A stretch of 64,000 nucleotides of DNA from Niabella sp. (GCA_017744715.1 JAGIAT010000002.1:186001-250000); one strand, 5' to 3'. Counted from the first letter of the stretch, positions 8,582-18,200 are shown. The notes: a model not told the origin generated them from the letters alone. Made by a program: numbers and translations.

Positions 8582-9575
8582 CCGTCCATGGTTCACGTGC
8601 AATGCAACCGATTTTGGTCCTGAGTTTTTATAAGTAGGTTTATTATAGCTAAGGTCTGCTTTTTCTAAAGCGGGCCTCTTTAATCCTTAATGGGTCTTCA
8701 ATACTGTTGGAAAATGCAGTACCGCTCTATGTAATAAAGTAGCTACCCGCGAAAGCCATAACCTTAGACACTGAAAGAAAACAGCGTTTAAACCCTGAGC
8801 TTTACCCATCAGAAAATGATAGAAAGATCGTTATAATTGGGGCAGCTTTTTTAACGGAAGTCCGCCTGATTCGCCTTCGATTTTTTCCGCCTTCGACTAT
8901 ACCGTTTATTATAATCCATGTAACTATTCTTCATTTCCTGATAACTATACCGCTTTTTTATGCTATATCTTCACGGCAATTTTAGAGGGACATTACTTTG
9001 AAAGAAGTAAATGCACTACGAAAGTAGTAAAAGCCGGGTTTTCTAACTATGGCTTTTTTTTAGGCATCCCAATGCCGGGAAAAATGCGAGGGACTGTTCA
9101 GCAACTGCCGCTTTCAAAGTGGCAAACAGTAAAAGTTTTGCAAGATGCGATAAGAGAAAGTTTACCTGTGATATTGTTGGCAATCACGTTGCAATTTGTA
9201 GCTTGAAAAAAGCATACCTTTTGTAAAGTCCCGTTTTTGTTATCCGTGTTTTTAATACCCGGGCCGGCGGCTGCGGTCTGTTTTCCGGGATAATATGTTG
9301 CATAAACGAAAGATGCTGTATAGCAGAAAGATCAGGCTCCCGGTTAAAAGCAACAGACGCTATCACATTTTTGTAACCGACATAGCTATAATGGAAAGAG
9401 AAAAATCAGCAATAGCAGGGTTGAACTTACGCCGGGTAATCTTGCCGTTGTTACGTGCTGTGTATCGAGTGGAAGCAAAAAAATTCATACAGCTATTTGC
9501 CTGCGTGAATACCCTACATCACAAACGCCAGGCGATGCCTTCAAATATCCCTTTAGAGCACCTGCAAGTGGTAGC
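8582..9575. other. Gene-poor stretch with one structured element
   Basis: Nearly 1 kb without a convincing gene. The open frame at 9295-9579 is rich in Arg/Lys/Leu with no recognizable pattern and is treated as chance. The only structure I see is the triple hairpin at 8993-9061. Confidence 0.5.
8993..9061 (+). ncRNA. Candidate small RNA 3' part: two GAAA-loop hairpins and a terminator
   Basis: TTACTTT-GAAA-GAAGTAA (8993-9010) and ACTAC-GAAA-GTAGT (9015-9028) are adjacent stem-loops closed by GNRA tetraloops. AAAAGCC (9029-9035) then pairs with GGCTTTT (51-57 of the same row, 9051-9057), ending in a run of eight T. No coding frame precedes it, and no clean promoter was found, so the 5' end is unknown. 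Two exact tetraloop stems followed directly by a terminator are unlikely by chance, but expression is not shown. Confidence 0.45.
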
Positions 9576-10403
9576 CTAAGTATCGCGATATTCCGTTGGT
9601 GTAAACCCGCTCTTCTTTTTAAAAAAAGCCGAAAAACCAGATAGGTTTTCAAAACCCAAATCAAAGGAGATCTCCTTCACTCCTCTTTTTGAAAATCTTA
9701 GTAGTCTTTTGGCTTCCTGCATGATTTTAAGATGAATCATTTCAGTGGCAGTCACTTTAAGATTTTTCTGGCATAGAATATTTAAGTAATTGGAGGATAT
9801 GGAAAGCTGCCTGGCATACCAGCTGGGAAATTTCTCTTCACTGTAATGTTGGCGTACCAAATTCGAAAACTGTTTTATAACGGGATCCAGCCTGGGAAAA
9901 ATATGGTCCGTTAAATACCCTTCGGCTTCGCGACGCATAATGGCCGCCAGGATATCCATTCGGAGCTGGATAATCTTTATCCATTCCTTATCCCCGCTTA
10001 TTAGAGATTCGAGCTCTGTTTTAATGCAACTTATTTCACTATCAACCACGCTAAACACTGTATCCGAAAGCTTAAGAACCGGGTTCAGGTTGTTACGGAT
10101 AAAAAGGAACTCATCGGTGTCTGAGAATGATTCATAGATTTTCTTTCCCACAACTATCTTATGAGCAAAAGTTTCGGGGCCTGTTTCCCAGTGATGATGT
10201 TGGCCTGGAAACAGGAAATGTAACTGGTTTTTTCTAATTGGAAATTCGGCATCATCAATATAATGTATGCCGCTGCCTTCTTCAAACAGCACAATGAGAA
10301 AATAAGTACACTTCACCGTTTTATTATAGTCTTCAATCCCTTTGATCTGTTTATATCCAACCTGATCATCGGGCAATTTTGCTACCGTCGGTTTTGATTC
10401 CAT
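9576..10403 (-). CDS. AraC-family transcriptional regulator (copy 1)
   Basis: 275 residues. The N-terminal half is a cupin-like sensing domain (CTYFLIVLFEEGSGIHYIDD, then LHFLFPGQHHHWETGPE). The C-terminal 100 residues form the double helix-turn-helix (SISSNYLNILCQKN; KEISFDLGFENLSGFSAFFK; KKSGFTPTEYR). It binds DNA in the cytoplasm; the ligand is unknown. It is a clear paralog of the regulator at 13669-14493, and the two flank the large exported protein at 11266-13380. Control of one or more of the three large paralogs is suggested by position only. Confidence 0.93.
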   Translation of the reverse strand: MESKPTVAKLPDDQVGYKQIKGIEDYNKTVKCTYFLIVLFEEGSGIHYIDDAEFPIRKNQLHFLFPGQHHHWETGPETFAHKIVVGKKIYESFSDTDEFLFIRNNLNPVLKLSDTVFSVVDSEISCIKTELESLISGDKEWIKIIQLRMDILAAIMRREAEGYLTDHIFPRLDPVIKQFSNLVRQHYSEEKFPSWYARQLSISSNYLNILCQKNLKVTATEMIHLKIMQEAKRLLRFSKRGVKEISFDLGFENLSGFSAFFKKKSGFTPTEYRDT

Positions 10404-11265
10404 ATTAAAATATAATGATTAGAAATACTAAATCTATGCCAAAGTAAAAACGGCAGTAACAGTTGATTCCGTTTAACTTACGATGCGGCAATAGCAGTAT
10501 GCTGTTATCTCATTTAAATTACCGATCGGTGTTGACAAACTACCAGACACAAAGCCAAATGCGTTATGGGAGAACAAGCAAAGGTTGTTTCACAAGCCAA
10601 ATCACTCCATTATTTCACCTTGCATAAATAGTTCACCTTGCACAAAAGTGGCCACTACTGCAGCAAAAAGAATGTACCCTAAAAATGAAAGAATAACATA
10701 CAGTGTTTAACCTACGACTCCTGTTATACCAACTTATGAAGACACTATAACTTTGGATAACAATACCAAACATCTCAAACTTTTGCAAATGTAGCGGCGT
10801 TCAGGTATACTGTGCCGCCTCGCTCACCCGTTTTCACGAATTTTATATCACTACTTGTGTTTCTAATAAACAAAATGACCGATTCTCAGAATGGCCAAAT
10901 AAACCATTCATCTTATGCCGCAGCAGCTTCCTAACCAGGCATTGATGATTTTGATGCAGCACTTACTTCAACCGGGAACGCTCTTTTATGCGACGAATCT
11001 GGTACTAACTTATTAGCAATAAGGATTGGTTTACAAAATAGCAATCCCATGAATACTTTATAGTCCGCAGGTAACGTCATCCGGATCCGCTTTAAGCACC
11101 GATAACGTTTCGAAACGTTCGACGGGGTCATTTTCTAAAAATTGCTTGTTCAAAAAAAACAATCACTTATTCAATTTATCATTCCGGATGATTGGGCCGC
11201 TGCAACCTCTTTCAAAAACATTTCCTTTGTGCTCTTTTTACTATTTATTGAATCTTCCCCAAAAA
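10404..11265. other. Intergenic region between AraC copy 1 and paralog C
   Basis: About 860 bases. Two copies of TTCACCTTGCA (10614 and 10632) and one related TTCACAAGCC (10589) lie about 190-230 bases upstream of the AraC start. A TAACTTTG box (10748-10755) matches the -7 consensus but is 510 bases from the next start. No gene is supported. Confidence 0.4.
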
Positions 11266-13380
11266 ATGAAACAATCTTTTTCTATGTCCGGAACCAGCTT
11301 AAACATAAAGTTCGGTTTCCCAACTAAGCAATTCCTGTTTTTAGCTGGCCTGTTGTTGGTAAGTACAGGATTAACCGCACAAAAATCTTTAAAGTTTGAA
11401 AATGGCGGCGGGCCCTCGGGCAACGGCCCCAGTACAAGCAACCAGGTAATAACGATGTATAATGGAGATGCAGCCGTTTACAGCCCAACTACAAAAGTAA
11501 CCTATTCATTTTCCAATCAACAGTACGCTTCCGGTTCAGTGGAAGGAACAAATTTACCGGGTATGGTATTTGGCGCAACCGTAAATGGTGCCGGCAGTGG
11601 AAATGCGCCATTGGCCAATGCCCTGTATCCTTTAATGAACTCAATAAGCGGTTCAACCAACGCTCATTATTCCATCGATGGCGCCACACCGGCCATCAAT
11701 GTAGGGAACGACTACAGTGTTGAGATCATGACCATTTCGGATGCACTGATCAACAGTAATGGCTCAAACAAGATTCCGACCAGTTCCAAAGACGTCTATT
11801 ACGGAGATCTTACGCTTACTTTTGACCGCCCGGTGAACAATCCTGTTGTGCATTTTACCGGTATGGGCGGCTTTTTCCAAGAGAACGGCAGTGCCGGAAC
11901 ACTGGGGCTTTCGTCGGGTTTTGAGCTAACAGATGCGTACACGGTTACCCGCCTGTCCGGTAACAATTACTTCAGCGTATCGGGGAAGAAGATCACGAAC
12001 TCCGCCCCTACCTATAACTCCACAACTAGCAATTCCGCCCCTGCAGCTTCCTCAGGCAGTGTGAAGATCACTGGTAATAATATCACGTCGCTTACCTTTA
12101 AGGTATATATGAACGGAGACGGACAGGGCAGCAGCCGGTGGAGCAGCACCAGCAAATTTAACGGAGATGCCCTTTTGATAAGCGCCAGTTTAACCACCTA
12201 CAATATCAGTGGTAACGTTTTTAACGACGCCAACGGCATGAATGACAATACGGTGAATGGTACCGGTACCAATGCCGGCGGATTAAATGCGGTGCTGATC
12301 GATCCTGCTACGGGCAATGTGGTAGCGGTGGTACCGGTGAACAGCAATGGCACCTATAGCTTCACCAATGTCCTGAGCGCAGATTATTCTATTGCCATTA
12401 CAAAAGATAACCCCGTTGTGGGCAGTGCCTTCCCCGGTGTAGTATTACCGGATGGCTGGGCCGCCACAGGTGAAAACCTGGGAACAGGAAACGGCAGCGA
12501 TGGCACAGCCGACGGTATCCTTACCGGTATCAGCCTCAACAGTAATCTTACCAATGCGAACTTCGGTATTGAACAGCAACCTGTTTCCGATAACAAGGAA
12601 GAAACCATCCCCATCCCCACCAACCACACCATCCCACAGGGTACCCTTACCACGGGGGTAAGCGGCAGCGATGCAGAAGACGGAACCCTTGGCAACAGCA
12701 ATACCATCGTGATTACGGAACTGCCCGCTAACGGTACCATGTACTATAACGGAACGGCCGTAACAGCCGGTCAGCAGATCTCCGGCTTTGATCCTGCCCT
12801 GCTTTCCTTTGAGAATCTGCAGGATGGCACCCGCGAAACCTCTTTTAAATACAGCTTCCTTGATGCGGCTGGTAAGCAAAGCCAAACCCCGGGAACCTAT
12901 ACGGTAAAATGGGACGGAGCACTATCGGTTATGTTTACCGGGGTATCTGCATTTATTTCGGGTAACCAGTTAACAGTTAACTGGAACACGGAAATGGAAA
13001 ATAATAATGCTTATTTTGAAGTGCTGGCATCCACCGACGGCAAAACATTTAAAACAATTGCCACTGTTCAGTCCAAGGCTCCAAATGGCAGCTCAGATAC
13101 TCAATTAAGTTATAGTATTACAAAAGGGTTAGAAGATACAACGAAAATATTTGGGGTTTCTTTCCTTTTCGCCTTTGCCGTATTAGTTTCCCTTAACCGA
13201 AAAAGAAAATTAACTGCAGCTACATTTTTGATTGCCGTTGCTTCCTTAATTACAGTTTCCTGTTCCAAGCAAGAACAACCGGAAATAGAAACGGGCAAGA
13301 CCATTTTTGTTCGAATCGTGCAGGTTGATAAAGATGGAACAAGATCCACATCAAAAACCGTACAAGCAGTTATTAAATAA
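11266..13380 (+). CDS. Large exported protein, paralog C: SdrD-B-like, Ig-like and split Fn3-like C-terminal module
   Basis: 704 residues from the ATG at 11266, chosen because it places a signal peptide at the N-terminus (hydrophobic LFLAGLLLVSTGLTAQ). ATG 11284 is an alternative and the frame is open to 11146. It starts KSLKFENGGGPSGNGPSTSN after cleavage, nearly identical to the protein at 2118-4184. SdrD-B-like and Ig-like domains follow. The Fn3-like module begins at 12922 (NWNTEMENNNAYFEVLASTD). It is broken by two hydrophobic segments around NRKRK and a lipobox-like TVSC (Cys codon 13261) and resumes with IFVRIVQVDKDGTRS. Flanked by the two AraC paralogs and followed by a terminator. 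Function unknown; presumed envelope protein. Confidence 0.85.
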   Translation: MKQSFSMSGTSLNIKFGFPTKQFLFLAGLLLVSTGLTAQKSLKFENGGGPSGNGPSTSNQVITMYNGDAAVYSPTTKVTYSFSNQQYASGSVEGTNLPGMVFGATVNGAGSGNAPLANALYPLMNSISGSTNAHYSIDGATPAINVGNDYSVEIMTISDALINSNGSNKIPTSSKDVYYGDLTLTFDRPVNNPVVHFTGMGGFFQENGSAGTLGLSSGFELTDAYTVTRLSGNNYFSVSGKKITNSAPTYNSTTSNSAPAASSGSVKITGNNITSLTFKVYMNGDGQGSSRWSSTSKFNGDALLISASLTTYNISGNVFNDANGMNDNTVNGTGTNAGGLNAVLIDPATGNVVAVVPVNSNGTYSFTNVLSADYSIAITKDNPVVGSAFPGVVLPDGWAATGENLGTGNGSDGTADGILTGISLNSNLTNANFGIEQQPVSDNKEETIPIPTNHTIPQGTLTTGVSGSDAEDGTLGNSNTIVITELPANGTMYYNGTAVTAGQQISGFDPALLSFENLQDGTRETSFKYSFLDAAGKQSQTPGTYTVKWDGALSVMFTGVSAFISGNQLTVNWNTEMENNNAYFEVLASTDGKTFKTIATVQSKAPNGSSDTQLSYSITKGLEDTTKIFGVSFLFAFAVLVSLNRKRKLTAATFLIAVASLITVSCSKQEQPEIETGKTIFVRIVQVDKDGTRSTSKTVQAVIK

Positions 13381-13421
13381 GTATTCGATACTCAAAACAC
13401 CGTCTCAATGCTTGATCTCGG

Positions 13422-13455
13422 AAAGGCCATCCCTAAAAAGATGGCTTTTATTATT
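13422..13455 (+). terminator. Terminator after paralog C
   Basis: GCCATC (13426-13431) pairs with GATGGC (13440-13445) around an A-rich loop, followed by TTTTATTATTT. It lies 45 bases past the stop codon. Confidence 0.6.
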
Positions 13456-13619
13456 TCTACAATCATGAGATGAAATTCCGGAAAATGCTCAACGTTTGCA
13501 ACACCCCAAATTCAAGCTATTTGAAAGAAGACAGCTCCCCTGTTGATACAGGGAGCCCAACCAAAACTAAAAACCTCACATCACTTGAAACATTTGATTT
13601 AGAAATGATTGTACACTAT

Positions 13620-13650
13620 TTTGAATAGTTTTCAAAATAATATAGTTTTG
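13620..13650 (+). promoter_or_regulatory. Promoter of AraC copy 2: TTTG-N19-TAGTTTTG
   Basis: TTTG (13620-13623) and TAGTTTTG (13643-13650) match the Bacteroidota -33 and -7 elements exactly, with the canonical 19-base spacing. The start codon at 13669 is 18 bases downstream of the -7 box, so the leader is very short. Confidence 0.75.
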
Positions 13651-13668
13651 CGAAATCGGGCATTCTTT

Positions 13669-14493
13669 ATGAAAATTGAAACAAGATATGCGACGCTTGC
13701 AGATGATGACGTTGCCTATAGAAAAATAATTGGTGCTGAAAATTTTCAAAACCCAATCAGGTGCACGTATTTTTTGGTGGTTTTATTTACACAAGGTAGT
13801 GGAGTTCATTACATTGATGATATGGAATTTCCCATTGGAAAAAACCAGTTACATTTTCTGTTCCCGGGTCAGCATCATCGCTGGGTAACCGCTCCTGAAA
13901 CGGTTGGCCAAAAATTAGCAATTGGTCAAAAATTATTTGAAAGTTTTTCCGGTGCCGAAGAGTTCCTTTTTATACGCAATAATCTGAACTCCGTTTTCAG
14001 GCTCTCAGACGAAGCATTCAATTCGGTGCACAACGAAATGATTAGCATTGAAAGGGATTTAAAAGTACTTTCGCAGGATCAGGGCTGGAAACAAATTATT
14101 AATTTACGGATGGACTTGCTGGCCTCTCTGATTAAACGGGAAGCGAAAGGTTATATCAACGACAAACTTTTGACCGATACCCACCCTGTTATCGTTGACT
14201 TTTTAGATCTCATCAACCAGCATTATTTATCGCAAAAAATGCCCGGCTGGTACGCCAACCAATTGTGTGTTACGACCACTTACCTAAATGTCCTCTGTAA
14301 AAAGTATCTCAACGCAAAGGCAACGGATATGATTCACCAGCGCGTATTGAAGGAAGCCAAAAGTTCCCTAAAGTTTTCAGAAAAAGCAATAAAGGAAATC
14401 GCCTACGATCTGGGTTTTGAAAACCTATCGGGGTTTTCTGCCTTCTTCAAGAAGAAAACAGGTTTTTCCCCTCGTGAATACCGGGCGGGTTAG
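13669..14493 (+). CDS. AraC-family transcriptional regulator (copy 2)
   Basis: 274 residues from the ATG at 13669 (MKIETRYATLADDDVAYRK), chosen because a consensus promoter lies just upstream and because it aligns with the start of the copy at 9576-10403. The N-terminal cupin-like part (CTYFLVVLFTQGSGVHYIDD; NQLHFLFPGQHHRW) and C-terminal double helix-turn-helix (KEIAYDLGFENLSGFSAFFK) are strongly similar to that copy. It follows the large exported protein at 11266-13380, separated by its terminator, so it has its own promoter. Ligand and targets unknown. Confidence 0.93.
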   Translation: MKIETRYATLADDDVAYRKIIGAENFQNPIRCTYFLVVLFTQGSGVHYIDDMEFPIGKNQLHFLFPGQHHRWVTAPETVGQKLAIGQKLFESFSGAEEFLFIRNNLNSVFRLSDEAFNSVHNEMISIERDLKVLSQDQGWKQIINLRMDLLASLIKREAKGYINDKLLTDTHPVIVDFLDLINQHYLSQKMPGWYANQLCVTTTYLNVLCKKYLNAKATDMIHQRVLKEAKSSLKFSEKAIKEIAYDLGFENLSGFSAFFKKKTGFSPREYRAG

Positions 14494-15052
14494 CGGGAAA
14501 TTTAAGAATACCTTGTTTTTTGCTGCGCATGTATACATAATGCCGCCGTTAGATTGGTGTTATAAACTCCATAAGCAATTGCATCTTCCCGGTAACTAAA
14601 AAAGAAATTCCGTAATAGATTGGGAGCATCTGCAGATACATTTGAACCCGTTTAAAGTCTTACGCCGTGGTTTTCCAATGATGGCGTTTTTTGTTCATAG
14701 AAATAGCGGTTACCCATATGCGCTTCTATTCTGTTATAAATTTTATATCAATTACGCTACATCGGATAAGTTAAAGATCGATTCGGTATATATCTTTACG
14801 TGGACTTAATACTCCAGTTAATAACTGGCGTGCAGTTTTGGTTTTTAAATCAACCGGCCGCACCTTTCCAGATGTGGCCGCTTTTATTACTCCATTATGG
14901 TTTATGCTATCATCAGCACCAAAATAATAAGGGCAGCAAATATCCATTATATTTCCCGCCTTTGAATGGCCTGGAATACTACAAACCCGGAGATCCTTAT
15001 CCGGGAGATCGGTAAACGGGAAATAAAGAGATGGAATATGGTATCCGGTTGT
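14494..15052. other. Intergenic region after AraC copy 2
   Basis: About 560 bases between the AraC gene (+) and the convergent DyP gene (-). It contains the terminator-like hairpin at 14662-14692 and otherwise nothing I can support. Confidence 0.5.
14662..14692 (+). terminator. Terminator-like hairpin downstream of AraC copy 2
   Basis: ACGCC (14662-14666) pairs with GGCGT (14683-14687), with an inner TGG-TTTT-CCA stem, and is followed by six T. It is similar in sequence (GCCGTGGTTTTCCAATGATGGC core) to hairpins at 4710 and 9029. It may end the AraC transcript, 170 bases away. Confidence 0.5.
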
Positions 15053-15988
15053 TCACGAAAAATCATCCAGCATATCCAGCGTAGGTACAAAAAACAGGCT
15101 TCCTGTTTTTGCTGTACTGAAATCCAACAGCCGGTCATAATTTCCTTCAGGCTCCCCGATGAACATTTTGTTCAGCATTTTTTTTAAGGTGCTGAAGGTA
15201 CTTGCATACGCAATAAAATAGGTTCCCATCTCATTGCTTCCCATATTTCCAAAGGGCATATTATCCCGGATGACCTTAAAATCATCGCCTACATTGGCCA
15301 CCGCGCTGTGCGAATTTTTGGGCTTTACATCATCCGGCATTTCCACATCACTGGCTTTATGCCGGCCAAACACCGCTTCCTGCTCCGGAAGGGACAGTGC
15401 CTTAAAAGCCTTCAGATCGTGGATGTATTTTTGAACAAACAGATAGCTGCCGCCTTTATAAGCCGGGTCGCTATCGCCCACAAGGCCAAAATACGCCCGC
15501 TCTTTTTCTCCATGCGGATTTTCGGTACCATCTACAAACCCCAAAATAGACCGCCCGTCCCAATACCTGAAACCGTGCACTTCTTCCACACATACGGCCA
15601 CGGGGGCTAATACATCGGATATCGCCGCTGCCATATCATAACAGATCCCTCTGTTATTAAACGACCGCAGATGAAAATGCAGGTCGCCCCGGGTTGCCAC
15701 AGCCGTATGCTTTCCTCCGGCAACGGGCGCAAAATTCTCCAGTTCTTTGGGCAGCGGTTCAGGAAGCTGCAGCCGTAACCAGGCCTCATGCCCGATACCC
15801 ATTACACAGCTTTCGCTATCATCCTGAAAACGGACATCAGCCGAATGATTGAGGTTGATCACCAATGCGCAAATTCTTTGAAAGGCGGCTTTAACATCAA
15901 CATCGTCTTTAAAATTCCAAACCATGAACAGGGTATTGTTGCCATGGTAATCCAGTACGTTTTGGGGGGTAGGGTCTGTATACAACAT
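15053..15988 (-). CDS. DyP-type heme peroxidase
   Basis: 311 residues, the normal size for the short DyP (YfeX-like) class. The diagnostic GxxDG motif is present as GFVDGTENP (Asp153). The probable proximal heme ligand is His227 (NSHSAVANVGDD), with Arg241 of the active site in VIRDNMPFGNMG. No signal peptide, so cytoplasmic, or an encapsulin cargo if one is encoded elsewhere; no encapsulin is seen here. It would use hydrogen peroxide to oxidize dyes, porphyrins or phenols; the natural substrate is unknown. A small hypothetical gene lies 70 bases upstream on the same strand and may be co-transcribed. Confidence 0.93.
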   Translation of the reverse strand: MLYTDPTPQNVLDYHGNNTLFMVWNFKDDVDVKAAFQRICALVINLNHSADVRFQDDSESCVMGIGHEAWLRLQLPEPLPKELENFAPVAGGKHTAVATRGDLHFHLRSFNNRGICYDMAAAISDVLAPVAVCVEEVHGFRYWDGRSILGFVDGTENPHGEKERAYFGLVGDSDPAYKGGSYLFVQKYIHDLKAFKALSLPEQEAVFGRHKASDVEMPDDVKPKNSHSAVANVGDDFKVIRDNMPFGNMGSNEMGTYFIAYASTFSTLKKMLNKMFIGEPEGNYDRLLDFSTAKTGSLFFVPTLDMLDDFS

Positions 15989-16058
15989 CGTGCTTCTGAA
16001 TTGAAAGGTTTTTACCTGGTGATTTTTTTACAAAGATATACTCCCGCCACAAACCGGT

Positions 16059-16424
16059 TCATTTTTCTTCCAATCGTTTTGTCAGCGCTGCCTCCGCAAT
16101 TTCGTTGATCTTTTTCCAGTTCCTTGTTCCCGCAGGCGCTATCATATTCTTTGGGGCGGAATGTGCAATGAGCAATTCCACATCCTCCAGAACATTCGCT
16201 TTTAATGGCACAAACAGCACCGCCACATCTCCATTGAAACCGGCCGACTTGTCGACACGCCCCTCCGGTGTAAGCCGGCCATACAATGGTTTTGCGGTGT
16301 AATGCCCATACAGGTGACCGCCGATCCTGAGAGCATGAAAGTTATTACGGTGCAGGGGATAGCGAAAATAATATCCTATACGTCGCAATTTCCGAAGTTC
16401 ATCCAGGTTGAGGTCATCAATCAT
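16059..16424 (-). CDS. Hypothetical protein, 121 residues
   Basis: Starts MIDDLNLDELRKLRRIGYYF. It has an even distribution of aromatic and charged residues, with the stretch GHYTAKPLYGRLTPEGRVDK. It ends in a helix (NWKKINEIAEAALTKRLEEK). No signal peptide or membrane segment; probably a small cytosolic alpha/beta protein. I do not recognize the family. It lies 70 bases upstream of the DyP peroxidase in the same direction, so a shared transcript is plausible. Confidence 0.6.
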   Translation of the reverse strand: MIDDLNLDELRKLRRIGYYFRYPLHRNNFHALRIGGHLYGHYTAKPLYGRLTPEGRVDKSAGFNGDVAVLFVPLKANVLEDVELLIAHSAPKNMIAPAGTRNWKKINEIAEAALTKRLEEK

Positions 16425-16647
16425 AAAAGCAAAGTTCCCGTTTTACCGGCAAAATCAGTCGCCGGCATTTCTGCGGAAAAGTAAGACATAGCCCGTTCCT
16501 CCCCGTACCAATGCGTAATTCCCCCGGAGCGTCATTGGATAACTCCCGGTACAGAATTTACGGAACTAAAAGATGGTGCGCAGGAACAGGATCTCCTGCA
16601 GCATACAAAACTTCTGCCTCCCGGCCACACCGTATGTTTTCAACATC

Positions 16648-18060
16648 TTACATCATTTTTGCAAGGGATCCGAGCTGTTTCAATTTCAGTTTCAGCTCCT
16701 CCGTCCACGGCAAACCTATGCAAAGACGCATACAGTTATGAAACTGGTTTTGCAATGTAAACATCCGGCCGGGCGAAATACTGATGCGCTTTTTGAGGGC
16801 ATCGTTGTACAACTCACCTGTATTTACCGTTTTCGGAAATTCTACCCAAAGGGCAAGACCTCCCTGCGGGCGGCTGATCCTGGTTCCTTCCGGAAAATAC
16901 GCAGCAATCGCATCCGCGCACTTCTGATAATTTTCCTGTAACGTCCTGCGCAGGTGGCGCAGATGGTGCTCATATTTCCCGGTCAGCAGAAAATTTCCCA
17001 CGGCTTCATTGATCACCGCAGTGGAAGACAGGGAGTGTATGAGCTTTAGCTTCAGTATTTGTTCTTTGTACCTTCCGGGAGCCACCCAGCCCACCCGGTA
17101 TCCCGGGGCCAGCGTTTTGGACACAGACCCACACCACAGCACATTTCCCTGCCGGTCGAAAGATTTACAGCATTTGGGACGTTCCGAACCGAAATAAAGA
17201 TCGCCGTAGGTATCATCTTCAATCAGTGGAATGTTATCGTTTGCCAGGAGTGCTACTACTTCTTTTTTGTTTGCATCGGGCATACAATACCCCAGGGGCG
17301 TATTGAAATTGGGTACTAAAAAGCATACTTTTATCTTTGGCAGCAATTTTTTCAGCGCATCAATATCGATGCCCGTTACCGGGTGCGTGGCTACTTCCAG
17401 CACTTTCAGCCCAAGGCTCACGGCAAGCTGAAGTATGCCGGGATAACAGGGGCTTTCCAAAGCAATGGTATCACCCCGTTTAGTTAATGCCATCAGGCAT
17501 AGGGCCAATGCATTCATGCAGCCGTTTGTGGTGATCAGATCGCTTTCCTTTAAACTTCCTTTCCAGGCCAACGAGCGGGCTGCCACCATCCTGCGCAGTT
17601 TTACATTGCCCTGCAGGGGTTCATATTTGGTTCCGCCGTCTTTCAATTCCCTTGTGGCAAGCACGATCTCCTTTTTTAATTTTGCCTGCGGCAACAGGTT
17701 GCCTGAGGGCACACCGATGGAAAACAGGGTTAAATCATTACGTCCCATCGTAGAGTAAACACTGCTTATTAATGCATCCGGTTCCCGGTTATTGGCCACC
17801 GGCGCCGGCTGGCTGGCCTCCGGCAACGGAAGACTAAGGTAGTTTAACGGGCTCACAAAATAACCCGATTGGGGTTTTGACTGAACCAATGACTGTGCCT
17901 CCAGTTCGAGGAAGACCCTTTTCGCAGTGTTCACACTCATGCCGTGCTCCCTGCTCAGTTGCCTTACAGATGGCAACCGCTCTCCCACTTTAAGTACACC
18001 CGTCCTGATCTTATCGGCAATATTATTTGCTATTTCGCTGTATAAAAATTCCTTCTTCAT
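16648..18060 (-). CDS. MocR-family regulator (GntR helix-turn-helix fused to a PLP aminotransferase-like domain)
   Basis: 470 residues. Residues 7-70 form a winged helix of the GntR type (RLPSVRQLSREHGMSVNTAK). Residues 110-465 are a fold-type-I aminotransferase domain. It has the PLP lysine Lys315 in SVSKTLAPGYRVGW, Asn253 in PNFNTPLG, and the Asp/Tyr pair in EDDTYGDLYF. Such proteins sense PLP or an amino compound and usually control the gene divergent from them. Here that is a DMT exporter and an ATP-grasp ligase starting 181 bases away. Direct repeats in the shared intergenic region are a plausible operator. The effector cannot be named from sequence. Confidence 0.94.
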   Translation of the reverse strand: MKKEFLYSEIANNIADKIRTGVLKVGERLPSVRQLSREHGMSVNTAKRVFLELEAQSLVQSKPQSGYFVSPLNYLSLPLPEASQPAPVANNREPDALISSVYSTMGRNDLTLFSIGVPSGNLLPQAKLKKEIVLATRELKDGGTKYEPLQGNVKLRRMVAARSLAWKGSLKESDLITTNGCMNALALCLMALTKRGDTIALESPCYPGILQLAVSLGLKVLEVATHPVTGIDIDALKKLLPKIKVCFLVPNFNTPLGYCMPDANKKEVVALLANDNIPLIEDDTYGDLYFGSERPKCCKSFDRQGNVLWCGSVSKTLAPGYRVGWVAPGRYKEQILKLKLIHSLSSTAVINEAVGNFLLTGKYEHHLRHLRRTLQENYQKCADAIAAYFPEGTRISRPQGGLALWVEFPKTVNTGELYNDALKKRISISPGRMFTLQNQFHNCMRLCIGLPWTEELKLKLKQLGSLAKMM

Positions 18061-18161
18061 TGCACATGAGGTTCTATGATCTGCTTTTTTCCGGTATGCA
18101 ACTGCTCCGTAACCGCAAAAGCTGCTGCATGGTTGCTGAAAAACAATTTCAACGTAAAAAT

Positions 18162-18200
18162 AACTGTGTCTGCTAAAATATCAAAAACTGTGACTGTGTT
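18162..18200. promoter_or_regulatory. Direct repeats in the MocR/DMT divergent region, putative operator
   Basis: AACTGTG occurs at 18162 and 18186, with a further ACTGTGT at 18193. They lie between the divergent MocR and DMT genes, 42-80 bases before the DMT start. MocR-type regulators commonly bind direct repeats. The match is short, so this is a suggestion. Confidence 0.35.

Noticed and set aside
9295..9579. 94-residue open frame on +
   Set aside because: Arg/Leu-rich with no domain pattern, and it abuts the convergent AraC gene; looks like chance.
10748..10755. TAACTTTG as promoter for paralog C
   Set aside because: Consensus match is exact, but there is no -33 element at 19-21 bases and the leader would be over 500 bases.
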